A stretch of 52,928 nucleotides of DNA from contig JBBDKX010000001.1 of assembly GCA_040879145.1 (NCBI GenBank), positions 1 through 52,928 of the forward strand. The letters are read 5' to 3'. The notes below the pieces were generated by a model, which had not been told where the DNA came from, did no database searches, and was given only the letters and a program-made list of their open reading frames with translations. Made by a program: the position numbers and the translations under genes. Below, one piece after another: positions 1 to 7,446 of the stretch; positions within the stretch are counted from its first letter, which is position 1; each line of letters opens with the position of its first letter. This DNA comes from Candidatus Spechtbacterales bacterium (GTDB taxonomy: Bacteria > Patescibacteriota > Minisyncoccia > Spechtbacterales > 2-12-FULL-38-22).

Positions 1-1001
1 AGGGAGAACTCGTAGGAACAGGAACTCTCGGCTTTACATGGGGAGATTCTGAAATCTCAGATACTCTGACCATAGGAGCAAGCTCAACAGTAGCAGACGG
101 AGCCTTAAGCGCAAATGTATCTCTCCTCGGCCAACTAATAGACCTGGCATCAGAAATAACAGGAATACTTCCCGATGCTAACACAGCAGACAACCTAACC
201 ATAAACAACACAACAAGCATAACCACAACGGGTGCTGTTCAGGCAGACTCTTACCAAAGATCTTGCCCAACAGGATATATATGGGTACCCGGCTCTGCAA
301 AACACGGAACCCTCCCGGGCTTCTGCGTAATGAAGTACGAAGCAAAAGACGACGGAGCTGGAAACGCAATAAGCCAGGCAGCTTCAACCCCATGGGTATC
401 AATATCCCAGGAGAGCGCCATAGCAGAGTGTAGGGACGCGGGCTCCCACCTGATATCAGAGAACGAATGGATGACAATTGCAGAAAACATAGCAAACAAC
501 TCTGCCAACTGGGCAGACGGCATCATCGGTTCAACCGTAGCCAGCGCAGGAGGTCTCTTCCGCGGCAATGTCGGCATCACAGACTCGGTAAGCTATGACG
601 GCGCCGACCCTGAGTTCGGCACAGGCCGCAACACTAAAGCCCGCCACACCCTCTCAAACAACAACGAAATATGGGACTTCTCCGCAAACGTGTGGGAATG
701 GACAAACCAGCTTGCAATACAAAACGACGTGCCCAAAGACGCCACCCCCGCAGGCGAATACATTGAATACACAGCACTAACAACATTTAAAAGCTTTCCA
801 AACATAAGGCCCCAGGACGACGCATGGGACTCAACCTACGGCGTAGGAAAGCTGTACAGCCAGCCAGACGGAACACTAATTCGCGCCCCGCTACGCGGCG
901 GCGACTGGAGCAATGGCGCGGTTGCCGGCGCGTTCACGGCGCACTTCAACAGTGCGCCTTCCAGCACGAACGCGAGCATTGGGTTCCGCTGTGCCCGGTA
1001 G
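1..1001 (+). CDS. FGE-sulfatase/C-type-lectin-fold protein, 5' partial, probable DGR target
   Basis: The frame is open from base 3 to the TAG at 999-1001 (332 residues seen), so the gene begins left of the window. The N-terminal part is low-complexity, Thr/Ala/Asn-rich and surface-protein-like. A formylglycine-generating-enzyme-type domain follows, recognised by GFCVMKYEAK, the WxPV-like region, NVWEWTNQ and the C-terminal LRGGDW...SIGFRCAR. That ending is typical of variable proteins of diversity-generating retroelements (DGRs), in which a lectin-like fold displays hypervariable residues. Ala and Thr codons are mostly GCA/ACA upstream but GCG/ACG in the last 35 codons, which fits a separately copied segment. 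No reverse transcriptase or template repeat was found in the window. A plain FGE-like surface protein is the alternative. Confidence 0.8.
   Translation, partial: GELVGTGTLGFTWGDSEISDTLTIGASSTVADGALSANVSLLGQLIDLASEITGILPDANTADNLTINNTTSITTTGAVQADSYQRSCPTGYIWVPGSAKHGTLPGFCVMKYEAKDDGAGNAISQAASTPWVSISQESAIAECRDAGSHLISENEWMTIAENIANNSANWADGIIGSTVASAGGLFRGNVGITDSVSYDGADPEFGTGRNTKARHTLSNNNEIWDFSANVWEWTNQLAIQNDVPKDATPAGEYIEYTALTTFKSFPNIRPQDDAWDSTYGVGKLYSQPDGTLIRAPLRGGDWSNGAVAGAFTAHFNSAPSSTNASIGFRCAR
891..998 (+). other. Candidate DGR variable repeat (VR)
   Basis: This is the 3' end of the FGE-like gene, coding LRGGDWSNG...IGFRCAR. Codons such as GAC, AGC, ACG, GCG, CAC, AGT and TCC alternate with fixed residues in the pattern expected if AAC/AAT template codons had been mutated at adenines. 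The GC-rich codon choice differs from the rest of the gene. The invariant tail (TTCCGCTGTGCC then the stop) would correspond to the homing-initiation end. The assignment rests on pattern only, because the template copy is not in the window. Confidence 0.6.
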
Positions 1002-1022
1002 TCCGTAGATTTTGAATTTTGG

Positions 1023-1054
1023 TATCGGCTTGGATGCTTGCATCCAAGCCGATA
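1023..1054. repeat. 15-bp inverted repeat just after the candidate VR
   Basis: Arms 1023-1037 and 1040-1054 (GGCTTGGATGC / GCATCCAAGCC core) are perfectly complementary with a TT spacer. The structure begins 21 nt after the stop codon. In the Bordetella phage DGR a hairpin or cruciform just downstream of the VR aids target recognition, and this element has the right position. It has no T-run, so it is not a classical terminator. Confidence 0.7.
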
Positions 1055-1077
1055 TAGTTTCCACCCATTCCAAAAAC

Positions 1078-1110
1078 CATGCCTGGCGAGGTCGGACCTC
1101 GCCAGGCATG
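1078..1110. repeat. REP-like palindrome, copy 1
   Basis: A perfect 16-bp inverted repeat around a single G (core GGCGAGGTCGGACCTCGCC). The same core recurs at 30041-30063, 38412-38432 and 52231-52251, always intergenic or at a gene edge, so it is a dispersed palindromic repeat. Confidence 0.85.
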
Positions 1111-1172
1111 TGACCTTTGTGCTCGGCCAGCAAATAGAAAATACAATATTAAACATTCTCCAAAAAAGAAAA

Positions 1173-1208
1173 CTCTTTAGCACCCTCAGAGGGTGCTAAA
1201 GAGTTTTT
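1173..1208 (+). terminator. Rho-independent terminator
   Basis: Perfect 15-bp stem (1173-1187 with 1189-1203, CTCTTTAGCACCC / GGGTGCTAAAGAG) followed by TTTTT. The A-rich left flank could let it act on the minus strand too. Confidence 0.85.
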
Positions 1209-1361
1209 ATTCATCAGAAACAAACGTGGCGCGTAGACGATATAATTGTAGAGCTTGATGAGGAATCTGCAAAAGAACTTTGGGATAAGTATAAAGATAT
1301 TGTTGTATCTAAGCGTAAGCTTTTAGAGCAACAGGAGGAAGAATTATTGGGGGATCTGTAA
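1206..1361 (+). pseudogene. Start-less ORF fragment, possible gene remnant
   Basis: The frame reads QTWRVDDIIVELDEES, AKELWDKYKDIVVSKRKLL and EQQEEELLGDL, then TAA at 1359. It has a believable charged, helical composition but no ATG/GTG/TTG start, and its upstream end lies in the preceding terminator. It is best read as the C-terminal remnant of a lost gene. The family is not recognised. Confidence 0.4.
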
Positions 1362-1380
1362 GCATAGTTACTCAATAACA

Positions 1381-1417
1381 AAAAACTGCTGAAGTCTAAC
1401 CTCAGCAGTTTTTGTTT
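1381..1417 (+). terminator. Rho-independent terminator
   Basis: Stem AAAAACTGCTGA (1381-1392) with TCAGCAGTTTTT (1402-1413), loop of 9 nt, T-rich 3' arm. It follows the ORF remnant. Confidence 0.75.
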
Positions 1418-1425
1418 AAAATACC

Positions 1426-1473
1426 TATTAAAATAACCCCTCACTTGCTCGCAAGTGAGGGGTTATTTTAATA
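1426..1473. terminator. Bidirectional terminator-like palindrome
   Basis: A 23-bp perfect stem (1426-1448 with 1451-1473; core AACCCCTCACTTGC / GCAAGTGAGGGGTT) with A-rich and T-rich outer ends on either strand. Confidence 0.75.
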
Positions 1474-1486
1474 GATTATTGTGTTT

Positions 1487-1597
1487 TCTATGGCATAAAA
1501 GAATGTATCAAAAGAGATAGATACCATGGCATAAAAGAATGTATCACAGCTCGTGATACATTTTTTGTAAAATGTATCAAAAAGGATGATACATTTA
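1487..1597. repeat. Cluster of ATGTATCA repeats and hairpins downstream of pth
   Basis: A 21-nt unit with core GGCATAAAAGAATGTATCA occurs at 1490-1510 and 1526-1546. Two inverted repeats are built from the same octamer: ATGTATCAC/GTGATACAT (1539-1547, 1553-1561, followed by T6) and ATGTATCA/TGATACAT (1572-1579, 1587-1594). The first can terminate plus-strand transcription. The repetition could equally be operator-like. No gene is seen here. Confidence 0.6.
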
Positions 1598-1607
1598 TTT
1601 AACATTA

Positions 1608-2210
1608 TTATAATTTATAATTTTTCTGCTCTGAAAGTTCTCCTGTAATTACAGCATCCAGTACTAGCTGTGTCGCGAGCTTTTCGCTTTTGGAAAGCAA
1701 GAGCTTGTTTTTGCCTCCCACTTTGCCTACGACAAGCTTATTCATCTGCGTTTTCGTTCTTTTACGAGGACGCTTTTGACCTCCTACTCCTATGCGAAAC
1801 CTTAAGAAGTCTTTTGTTTTTAGTTTTCTTATTATATCTTCCACGCCTTTATGCCCTCCCGAGCTTGCGTTGTAACTTATTCGTATTGATCCTGAGGGAA
1901 TATCCGCATCGTCGTGTACAAGGATAAAAGAGTTTGGATTTAACTTTTTAGCATCTACAAGCTCCTTTATGGCAAGACCTGACTTGTTCATAAAAGTTAG
2001 TGGTTTTGCCAGAACTACTTTTCTGTCTTTTGTTTTTCCTGTGTAGTACAGCGTTTTTTTGGTTTCGGTTTCTTTAAACTCCACCCCTTCTTTTTCAAGA
2101 GCATTCATTATTAAATCAACAACCTCGTACCCCGCGTTATGGGGAGTATTGTTGTATTCTTGTCCCGGATTGCCCAGGCCCACAATTGTAATGGTTTTTT
2201 TTAATTTCAT
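1608..2210 (-). CDS. pth: Peptidyl-tRNA hydrolase
   Basis: Releases peptides from prematurely dropped peptidyl-tRNA so that the tRNA can be reused. Family motifs are clear: VGLGNPGQEYNNTPHNAGY near the N-terminus, with Asn14 and catalytic His24, NKSG in the middle, HDDADIPSG (catalytic Asp near residue 100) and SGGHKGVEDI, then FRFRIGVG. At 200 residues it is a normal length. It lies 112 nt downstream of the LCP gene on the same strand. The ATG at 2210 sits right before the conserved beta strand, so the start is well placed. Confidence 0.96.
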   Translation of the reverse strand: MKLKKTITIVGLGNPGQEYNNTPHNAGYEVVDLIMNALEKEGVEFKETETKKTLYYTGKTKDRKVVLAKPLTFMNKSGLAIKELVDAKKLNPNSFILVHDDADIPSGSIRISYNASSGGHKGVEDIIRKLKTKDFLRFRIGVGGQKRPRKRTKTQMNKLVVGKVGGKNKLLLSKSEKLATQLVLDAVITGELSEQKNYKL

Positions 2211-2322
2211 GATGAAAAAAGAATTCTGAATTTTGAATTTTGAATAAAATTCTAATGACCGAATGTTTTAAAAATTAAGACATTAATACATTTAATTAAA
2301 ATTAAAAATTAGAAATTTAAAA

Positions 2323-3285
2323 TTAATTCAAAGTTTTATCTATAAAACTTTGAATTTGTGAATAGTCTTCATATCCCGCTGTCGGGTGCAGTGTGTAAAG
2401 CATTTGTCCGTTAGAGTCTGTCATATCTGAGTATAACAGATTATTAAGAGTAGGTGTAATTGTGTACATCTCTACACTGTCCGCGCCCATTTTGTTGAGC
2501 ACCGGTTCTATTTGCAGGAATTGCAATATAGATATATCTGTTGAAAAATATTCCTGATATGTTTCAATTATGTCCCCTTTATCCTCATTTAGTAGGCCAT
2601 CTCCACTGCTTATTTTTTCCAGTATCGCGATAATAAGTTTTTGTTGCCTTGCCATTCTGTCAAAATCCCCCCCGGCCCTGCCTCTGTCTCGTATGTAGAA
2701 CAATGCCTCCTCTCCGTTCTTGTGACCCTCTTCGGTTTCTACGCCGCCTATTAAATCAACAACCTTTTCTGTACCCGCAAGGTTTATAACAATAGAGTAG
2801 TGTATATTTTGCCCGGTTATTTCCCTAACCTTACTTTTCATTATTTCTGTTTTTTGCGCGTCCGGAATTTCAGTGCCTCCTGCCAATCTGTATAGTTCAT
2901 TTATTTTTTGGAACGCCCCATCATGAGATATCCAAAGGTCTCTGGGAAGAGAAAATAAATACGCCTTTTGAGTTTCGTGTTCTAAGCTCAGTAGTATTAT
3001 TGTGTCCGCGACATCTCCGGATATATAATCTTCGCCGCTTATTCCCAGAAGCAGTATATTTGTTTTGCCGTTTTCCGAGTGTAATTGTGTTTTTTCAGCC
3101 AAGGTTTTAAAAGAGGGTACAGTTATTTTTTCCGGGCTCTTTATGTCCGCAGGTGTTTCCATCTGCGCGGTTTGGCGTATACTGCCGGCAAGATGTGAAA
3201 GCCCCCAGGCAACACCCAATACTACTCCGAACAGAGCCAGAGAACCTATGGCGGCAAGCACTGTTTTGCTTTTTATAAACTTCAT
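2323..3285 (-). CDS. LytR-CpsA-Psr (LCP) family protein
   Basis: LCP enzymes move undecaprenyl-linked glycopolymers onto peptidoglycan or other envelope acceptors, outside the membrane. An N-terminal membrane anchor (about residues 9-32) is followed by the LCP core: NILLLGISG, ADTIILLSLEHETQKAYLFS, LPRDLWI, a QKINELYRLAGG region and the later YIRDRGRAGGDFDRMARQQ arginine-rich motif. At 320 residues it has one LCP domain. The acceptor polymer cannot be inferred. It is transcribed divergently from lepB. Confidence 0.92.
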   Translation of the reverse strand: MKFIKSKTVLAAIGSLALFGVVLGVAWGLSHLAGSIRQTAQMETPADIKSPEKITVPSFKTLAEKTQLHSENGKTNILLLGISGEDYISGDVADTIILLSLEHETQKAYLFSLPRDLWISHDGAFQKINELYRLAGGTEIPDAQKTEIMKSKVREITGQNIHYSIVINLAGTEKVVDLIGGVETEEGHKNGEEALFYIRDRGRAGGDFDRMARQQKLIIAILEKISSGDGLLNEDKGDIIETYQEYFSTDISILQFLQIEPVLNKMGADSVEMYTITPTLNNLLYSDMTDSNGQMLYTLHPTAGYEDYSQIQSFIDKTLN

Positions 3286-3459
3286 TATTGTTATTTTTGT
3301 TTTTAATCCTCAGCTTCAGCATAGCCCCCTAAATACATTTAGTAAAGTGGGGATTATGCTTTAAAATAAGGATTTTAGGGTAATTGCCAAGCCATATTTA
3401 TTGTGATAATATAAGGTTGCACTGTCGGGAAATCAGTTCGATTTTGCACAATTACAGAC

Positions 3460-4017
3460 ATGAACGAAAAACTTCGCGGAACATTAGATTTTATATGGGA
3501 TATCTCTAAGATAATCCTTATTTCGCTTGTCATTATTATACCGATAAGGTACTTTGTGGTGCAGCCATTTTTTGTGAGGGGCGCCAGTATGGAGCCTACA
3601 TATCAGCAGGGAGATTACCTTTTAGTTGATGAAATATCATATCGTTTTTCAGAACCAAAAAGAGGCGAGGTTATAATTTTTCGCTTCCCGGGAAATCCTT
3701 CGCAGTTTTACATAAAAAGAATAATCGGCCTTCCCGGTGAAACAGTTATTGTAAATGACGGGGGGGTTACAGTAGTAAGTGACGACAATCCCGATGGCCT
3801 GACTCTGGAAGAAGATTACATACGCAACATAAATACAGACGGAACACTGGAGGTAGAGCTTAATGGAAATGAGTACTTTGTTATGGGAGATAACCGCCTC
3901 GCAAGCTACGACTCAAGAAGATGGGGGCCGTTGGCCGAAAACTTTATAATAGGCAAGGTGTTTGTACGCGCATGGCCCTTTGAACAATTTGGTGTAATAG
4001 AAGCACCAGCTTACTAA
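3460..4017 (+). CDS. lepB: Signal peptidase I
   Basis: Cleaves signal peptides of exported proteins at the outer face of the membrane. One N-terminal membrane helix (about residues 15-34) precedes box B GASMEPTYQQGD with catalytic Ser43, then box D FYIKRIIGLPGE with catalytic Lys86 and box E MGDNRLASYDSRRWG. At 185 residues it is a compact single-anchor type, as in Gram-positive bacteria. It is followed after 5 nt by hisS, so the two are likely co-transcribed. A TATAAG-like -10 lies about 50 nt upstream. Confidence 0.96.
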   Translation: MNEKLRGTLDFIWDISKIILISLVIIIPIRYFVVQPFFVRGASMEPTYQQGDYLLVDEISYRFSEPKRGEVIIFRFPGNPSQFYIKRIIGLPGETVIVNDGGVTVVSDDNPDGLTLEEDYIRNINTDGTLEVELNGNEYFVMGDNRLASYDSRRWGPLAENFIIGKVFVRAWPFEQFGVIEAPAY

Positions 4018-4022
4018 ACTAT

Positions 4023-5348
4023 ATGTCAAAAGAAAAAAAGAAACAATTTAGAACACCCACAGGAATGCACGATATTTTGCCTAATGAGCAATACATCTGG
4101 CAGTATTTTTGGAGGATGGCCGAAGACACAGCAGGCTTTTATAATTATGAGAGGATAGATACGCCAATGATAGAGCAGACCGAGCTTTTTGAAAAAGGAA
4201 CAGGACAGGGGACTGACATTGTGCAAAAGGAGATGTTTTCTTTCAAAACCAAAGGAGGAGACAGTTTAACTCTTCGCCCTGAAGGGACACCATCAGTAGC
4301 AAGAGCATTTATACAAAATGGAATGAGAAAATGGACATCTCCTGTTAAGGTGTATTACGGAGGTCCTATGTTTAGACACGAAAAACCACAGCGTGGCAGG
4401 TTTCGCCAGTTTTACCAGTTTGGACTGGAGACAATAGGGGAAGAAGATGCTGCAAGAGATGCTGAAATAATAAATACAACATTCAAAATATTAGAACGTT
4501 TACGCCTGACGCAGGTGTGTATGGAGATAAACTCCATAGGGTGCAAAGCTTGTCGCCCCAGATATATAAAAGCTTTAAAGAATTATTACAGGTATAGGTT
4601 AAAACAAGTTTGCGCGGACTGCCGCGAAAGGTACAAGAGCAGTCCTTTGCGCCTTTTGGACTGTGACCAGGAAAAGTGCCAAAGAGTTAAGACCGAGGCT
4701 CCCCAGATAGTGGATGATCTTTGTAATGACTGTAATGAGCACTTTAAAGAGGTCTTAGAAATTCTTGATTTTGTAAATATACCCTACATACTGAATCCTC
4801 ATCTTGTGCGCGGATTGGATTATTACACAAGAACAGTTTTTGAGATATTTTTGGGGGATGTTACAGAAACTCCGTCAATTTCTGAAGGTGGCGACACCCC
4901 TAAAAGACTTGCAATTGCATCAGGAGGCAGGTATGATAATCTCGTTAAATTTTTGGGAGGAAATGATGCTCCCGCCGTAGGTGTTGCAATGGGTGTTGAA
5001 AGAATAATTGAGGCGATGAAGGCTAATGATAAATTGCCTAAGAAGCCTCAGGGACCAAGAGTTTTTGTTGTACAACTTGGAGACAGGGCAAAAAAGAGGG
5101 CGTTTCTTCTGTTTGAAGAGTTCCGCAAAGAAGGTATCGCGGCAAGAGAGGCTTTGGGTAGGGATTCTATTAGCGCGCAGTTAAAACTGGCAAACAAATA
5201 TAAGGCTGATTTGGCAATAATAATAGGACAAAAAGAGGTTTTAGATAAAGTTGCAATAATAAGGGAAATGGACACAGGAACCCAGGAGACAATACCTGAA
5301 GAAAAGCTGATTAAAGAGATTAAAAAGAGGTTAAGCAAGAAAAGGTAA
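4023..5348 (+). CDS. hisS: Histidyl-tRNA synthetase
   Basis: Class II aminoacyl-tRNA synthetase charging tRNA-His. Seen are motif 1 around TPMIEQTELFEKGTG, motif 2 YYGGPMFRHEKPQRGRFRQF, the histidine-specific LVRGLDYYTRTVFE, and motif 3 with GVAMGVERI. A cysteine-rich insertion (about residues 165-245, with CKAC, CADC, CQRV and CNDC) is present. The C-terminal anticodon-binding domain (about 345-441) is intact. 441 residues is normal. The start is 5 nt after the lepB stop. Confidence 0.97.
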   Translation: MSKEKKKQFRTPTGMHDILPNEQYIWQYFWRMAEDTAGFYNYERIDTPMIEQTELFEKGTGQGTDIVQKEMFSFKTKGGDSLTLRPEGTPSVARAFIQNGMRKWTSPVKVYYGGPMFRHEKPQRGRFRQFYQFGLETIGEEDAARDAEIINTTFKILERLRLTQVCMEINSIGCKACRPRYIKALKNYYRYRLKQVCADCRERYKSSPLRLLDCDQEKCQRVKTEAPQIVDDLCNDCNEHFKEVLEILDFVNIPYILNPHLVRGLDYYTRTVFEIFLGDVTETPSISEGGDTPKRLAIASGGRYDNLVKFLGGNDAPAVGVAMGVERIIEAMKANDKLPKKPQGPRVFVVQLGDRAKKRAFLLFEEFRKEGIAAREALGRDSISAQLKLANKYKADLAIIIGQKEVLDKVAIIREMDTGTQETIPEEKLIKEIKKRLSKKR

Positions 5349-5389
5349 AGTAATTCTTAGCGAACGAGAAGCGTGAGCTTAGTAGTACT

Positions 5390-5441
5390 CACCGAGCACT
5401 CAATCTTAATTTTTTAAAAAATTAAGATTGAGTGCTCGGTG
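5390..5441. terminator. 52-bp perfect palindrome after hisS
   Basis: The left arm 5390-5415 (CACCGAGCACTCAATC then TTAATTTTTT) is perfectly complementary to 5416-5441, centred on T6A6. It is the obvious 3' boundary of the lepB-hisS unit. The T-run lies inside the stem rather than after it, so processing or a cruciform role is as likely as classic termination. Confidence 0.7.
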
Positions 5442-5498
5442 CTCATGAATGTAAGTTCGTATTGCGCAAGCAAGCTTGCTTACACTCACTAACTATTC

Positions 5499-5825
5499 AT
5501 GGCAGATATTTTTTGCAGGATAATACAAGGAGAGGTAGCGGGTGAATTTCTGTTTGAAGATGACGATTTGGTGGTATTGAAAGATATAGCCCCAAAAGCC
5601 CCGGTACATTACCTGGTTATACCTAAAAAACATATTTCAACGATAAACGATGTAGCAGAAGAAGATTCCGAACTTTTAGGAAAAATGGTACTGGCCGCTA
5701 AGAGAACCGCAAAGGAAAAAGGAATAGAAGAAGGTTACAAGCTTGTTTATAATGTCGGGGAAAGAGGTGGTCAGGAAGTGCTACACATCCACTTGCATGT
5801 GTTGGGGGGCTGGAAAGAACAGTAA
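5499..5825 (+). CDS. HIT-family hydrolase (HinT-like)
   Basis: Histidine-triad nucleotide hydrolase acting on purine nucleoside phosphoramidates or similar nucleotidyl adducts. The triad HIHLHV is at residues 96-101 near the C-terminus. The N-terminal FCRIIQGEVAG and the PVHYLVIPKKHIS strand are typical of the HinT branch. 108 residues is the expected size. It stands alone between a palindrome and rpsU, and no Shine-Dalgarno is evident. Confidence 0.93.
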   Translation: MADIFCRIIQGEVAGEFLFEDDDLVVLKDIAPKAPVHYLVIPKKHISTINDVAEEDSELLGKMVLAAKRTAKEKGIEEGYKLVYNVGERGGQEVLHIHLHVLGGWKEQ

Positions 5826-5913
5826 ATGTAAATTACAATATAAAATTAAAAAACTAAATTATTTCGCGAAGCGAATTCCAAAATTTTAAATTTTGAATTT
5901 GATTGAGCGAAGC

Positions 5914-5945
5914 GCCTGCCTGCCGGCAGGCAGGCCTGCCTGCCG
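5914..5945. repeat. GCCTGCC/GGCAGGC palindromic repeat, copy 1
   Basis: A 22-bp perfect palindrome (5914-5935) followed by another CTGCCTGCC unit. Read in frame it would encode PACRQAG, a tag familiar from Patescibacteria proteins. It lies just before rpsU and falsely extends that reading frame. A second copy is at 6371-6392. Confidence 0.85.
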
Positions 5946-5977
5946 TGTTAGAGAATGCGGCGCAGGTAGAAAGAAAC

Positions 5978-6226
5978 ATGGTAAATACAACAAACAAAAA
6001 CACAAGAACCGGAATGGAAGTCCGTAAAAAAGGGGGAGAGTCTGTTGGTAGCCTGAGCAGGCGCTTTACACAAAAGGTTCGCGGAAGCGGAGTTTTGATG
6101 GAAGTGCGTGGAAGGTCTTTCTACAAGCCAAAGCAGAATAAAAAGGCAAGAAGAAAGAGTGCCTTGGTTCGTGCGGAGCGCAGGAAAGAGTACGCAAAGT
6201 TGCGCAAGTGGGGAAAGGTAAAATAA
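5978..6226 (+). CDS. rpsU: Small ribosomal subunit protein bS21
   Basis: Small basic protein of the 30S platform. MEVRKKGGESVGSLSRRFTQ, KVRGSGVLMEVRGRSFY and a Lys/Arg-rich tail match bS21. The open frame extends upstream to a TTG at 5903, but that stretch is the palindromic repeat, so the ATG at 5978 (82 residues) is chosen. The first ~10 residues (TTNKNTRTG) are still extra compared with standard bS21. The C-terminal tail is longer than in many bacteria. Confidence 0.92.
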   Translation: MVNTTNKNTRTGMEVRKKGGESVGSLSRRFTQKVRGSGVLMEVRGRSFYKPKQNKKARRKSALVRAERRKEYAKLRKWGKVK

Positions 6227-6449
6227 GTGATTTATTAACGAAAACGAGCACAGCGAAATTTGAGTTTAGAAAGAACTTACCCCACCGTAATTTTGCCTTC
6301 TAACTATCAAACAGTCTTGTAATTAGAGATAATTGTTTAACGCAGCGGCGCAGAGGGTGAATAACCCCGAGCCTGCCTGCCGGCAGGCAGGCGTAGCGAG
6401 TGCGCCGCCATTCACAGCAAGCAAAATTAGGGCGGGGTAACTCGCCATC
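6227..6449. other. Non-coding stretch between rpsU and the yqeY leader element
   Basis: No gene was found. It holds the second GCCTGCC/GGCAGGC palindrome and leads into the structured element before yqeY. Up to 6370 nothing else recognisable is seen. Confidence 0.5.
6371..6392. repeat. GCCTGCC/GGCAGGC palindromic repeat, copy 2
   Basis: A perfect 22-bp palindrome identical in core to 5914-5935. It lies in an intergenic region followed by GTAGCGAGTGCG. It belongs to a dispersed repeat family common in CPR genomes. Confidence 0.85.
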
Positions 6450-6541
6450 TCCCTAGGCCTAACGGCCGGTGGCTAGACGTAAAGTCGCCATCCCGGCATA
6501 GCCTAGGGAGATGGCGGCCCAAAGGGCTTAGCCATAAAACT
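6443..6541 (+). ncRNA. Structured leader element A, before yqeY
   Basis: A 16-bp outer stem (6443-6458 with 6501-6516; TCCCTAGGC/GCCTAGGGA core) encloses an inner hairpin: GCCGG 6465-6469 with CCGGC 6493-6497, TGGC 6470-6473 with GCCA 6487-6490, and GAC-GTAAA-GTC at the tip. A small GCCC-AAA-GGGC hairpin follows. TAGCCA (6529-6534), 7 nt before the ATG, can instead pair with TGGCTA (6470-6475) of the inner hairpin, giving a possible switch. A ~90% identical copy precedes the MFS gene (42293-42383). No known RNA family was recognised. Confidence 0.65.
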
Positions 6542-6994
6542 ATGAGTTTAGTTGACCAGATACAGTCTGATATAAAAACAGCTTTAAAAGAAAAGGATGA
6601 GAAGGCATCCCTTGTTTTACGTTCGCTTAGTGCGGCTTTTAAAAACAAGGAAATAGAATTAGGTAAAAGAGAAGAGGGTTTGAGTGACGTTGAGGTGGAA
6701 GCAATAATATTAAGCGAGATAAAAAAGAGAAAAGAGGCTCGCCAGCAGTATGAAAAAGGTGGCCGAAGCGATTTGGTGGAAGAAGAGATGGCGGAAGAAA
6801 AAATTTTAGAAAAGTACGCTCCTGAACAAATGTCTGAAGACAAGCTTGAGAAGATAATTGATGATATAATAGAGAAAACAGAGGCAGCAGGAATGCAGGA
6901 TATTGGCAAGGTGATGAAAGAGGTGATGGCACAGGTGGGCAACAATGCAGATGGTTCTTTAGTAAGCTTATTAGTTAGGAAAAAACTGCAATGA
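6542..6994 (+). CDS. yqeY: GatB/YqeY domain protein
   Basis: Stand-alone YqeY protein, related to the C-terminal tRNA-binding domain of GatB. Its exact role is unsettled. MSLVDQIQSDIKTALKEKDE, LRSLSAAFKNKEIE, a long amphipathic helical middle and the C-terminal DIGKVMKEVMAQVG..ADG..VSLLVRKKL are diagnostic. 150 residues is normal. The stop overlaps the start of ybeY (ATGA), so translation is coupled. No Shine-Dalgarno is seen, and the structured element abuts the start codon. Confidence 0.94.
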   Translation: MSLVDQIQSDIKTALKEKDEKASLVLRSLSAAFKNKEIELGKREEGLSDVEVEAIILSEIKKRKEARQQYEKGGRSDLVEEEMAEEKILEKYAPEQMSEDKLEKIIDDIIEKTEAAGMQDIGKVMKEVMAQVGNNADGSLVSLLVRKKLQ

Positions 6995-7413
6995 TCTGTC
7001 GTGTTGTTAATGAGACCTCTTTTGATGTGAACGAGGAGATGCTCAAAAAGTGCGTTCGGGAGACTGTGCGGGCATTCGGTAAAAACGAAGACATTTCCTG
7101 CAGTATAGTAATAGCAGGTTTGGACAAGATAAGGGAGTTAAATGAAAAGTACTATAACAAAAAGGGCGCGACGGATGTTTTAACATTTTCTTCGGAAGAA
7201 GAGGATTATGCGGGGGATGTAGTTGTGTGTCCTTCGTACATAAAGGAAAGCACAGGGGAAGAAGGTTTTGAATGGGAGTTTTGCCACGTTGTGGTTCATG
7301 GCACCATACACCTTCTCGGAATACACCACGAAGAAGATGAAAAGAATGGACATACCAAGCAACATGAAAAAGAGGTAGAGATTATAAACAAGGTATTAAA
7401 GAATAATAATTAA
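6991..7413 (+). CDS. ybeY: Endoribonuclease YbeY (16S rRNA maturation)
   Basis: Zinc-dependent single-strand endoribonuclease involved in 16S rRNA 3' maturation and ribosome quality control. The metal motif HVVVHGTIHLLGIHHE near residues 90-110 matches the H-x3-H-x4-GxxH family signature. GATDVLTFS and GDVVVCP are the conserved central strands. 140 residues is normal. The start overlaps the yqeY stop by 4 nt. Confidence 0.94.
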   Translation: MICRVVNETSFDVNEEMLKKCVRETVRAFGKNEDISCSIVIAGLDKIRELNEKYYNKKGATDVLTFSSEEEDYAGDVVVCPSYIKESTGEEGFEWEFCHVVVHGTIHLLGIHHEEDEKNGHTKQHEKEVEIINKVLKNNN

Positions 7414-7446
7414 TTTTTCAGTCAACTTTTCATTTTAATCTTTTTA

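Noticed and set aside
1487-1600. CRISPR array
   Set aside because: The repeats are too few, unevenly spaced and palindromic around an octamer; no cas genes are present.
1206-1607. DGR template repeat or reverse transcriptase to the right of the candidate VR
   Set aside because: No near-copy of 891-998 and no RT motif was seen in the window.
6443-6541. Known riboswitch, T-box or ribozyme
   Set aside because: No match was recognised to T-box, TPP, SAM, cobalamin, hammerhead or HDV consensus by eye; only a covariance search can settle this.
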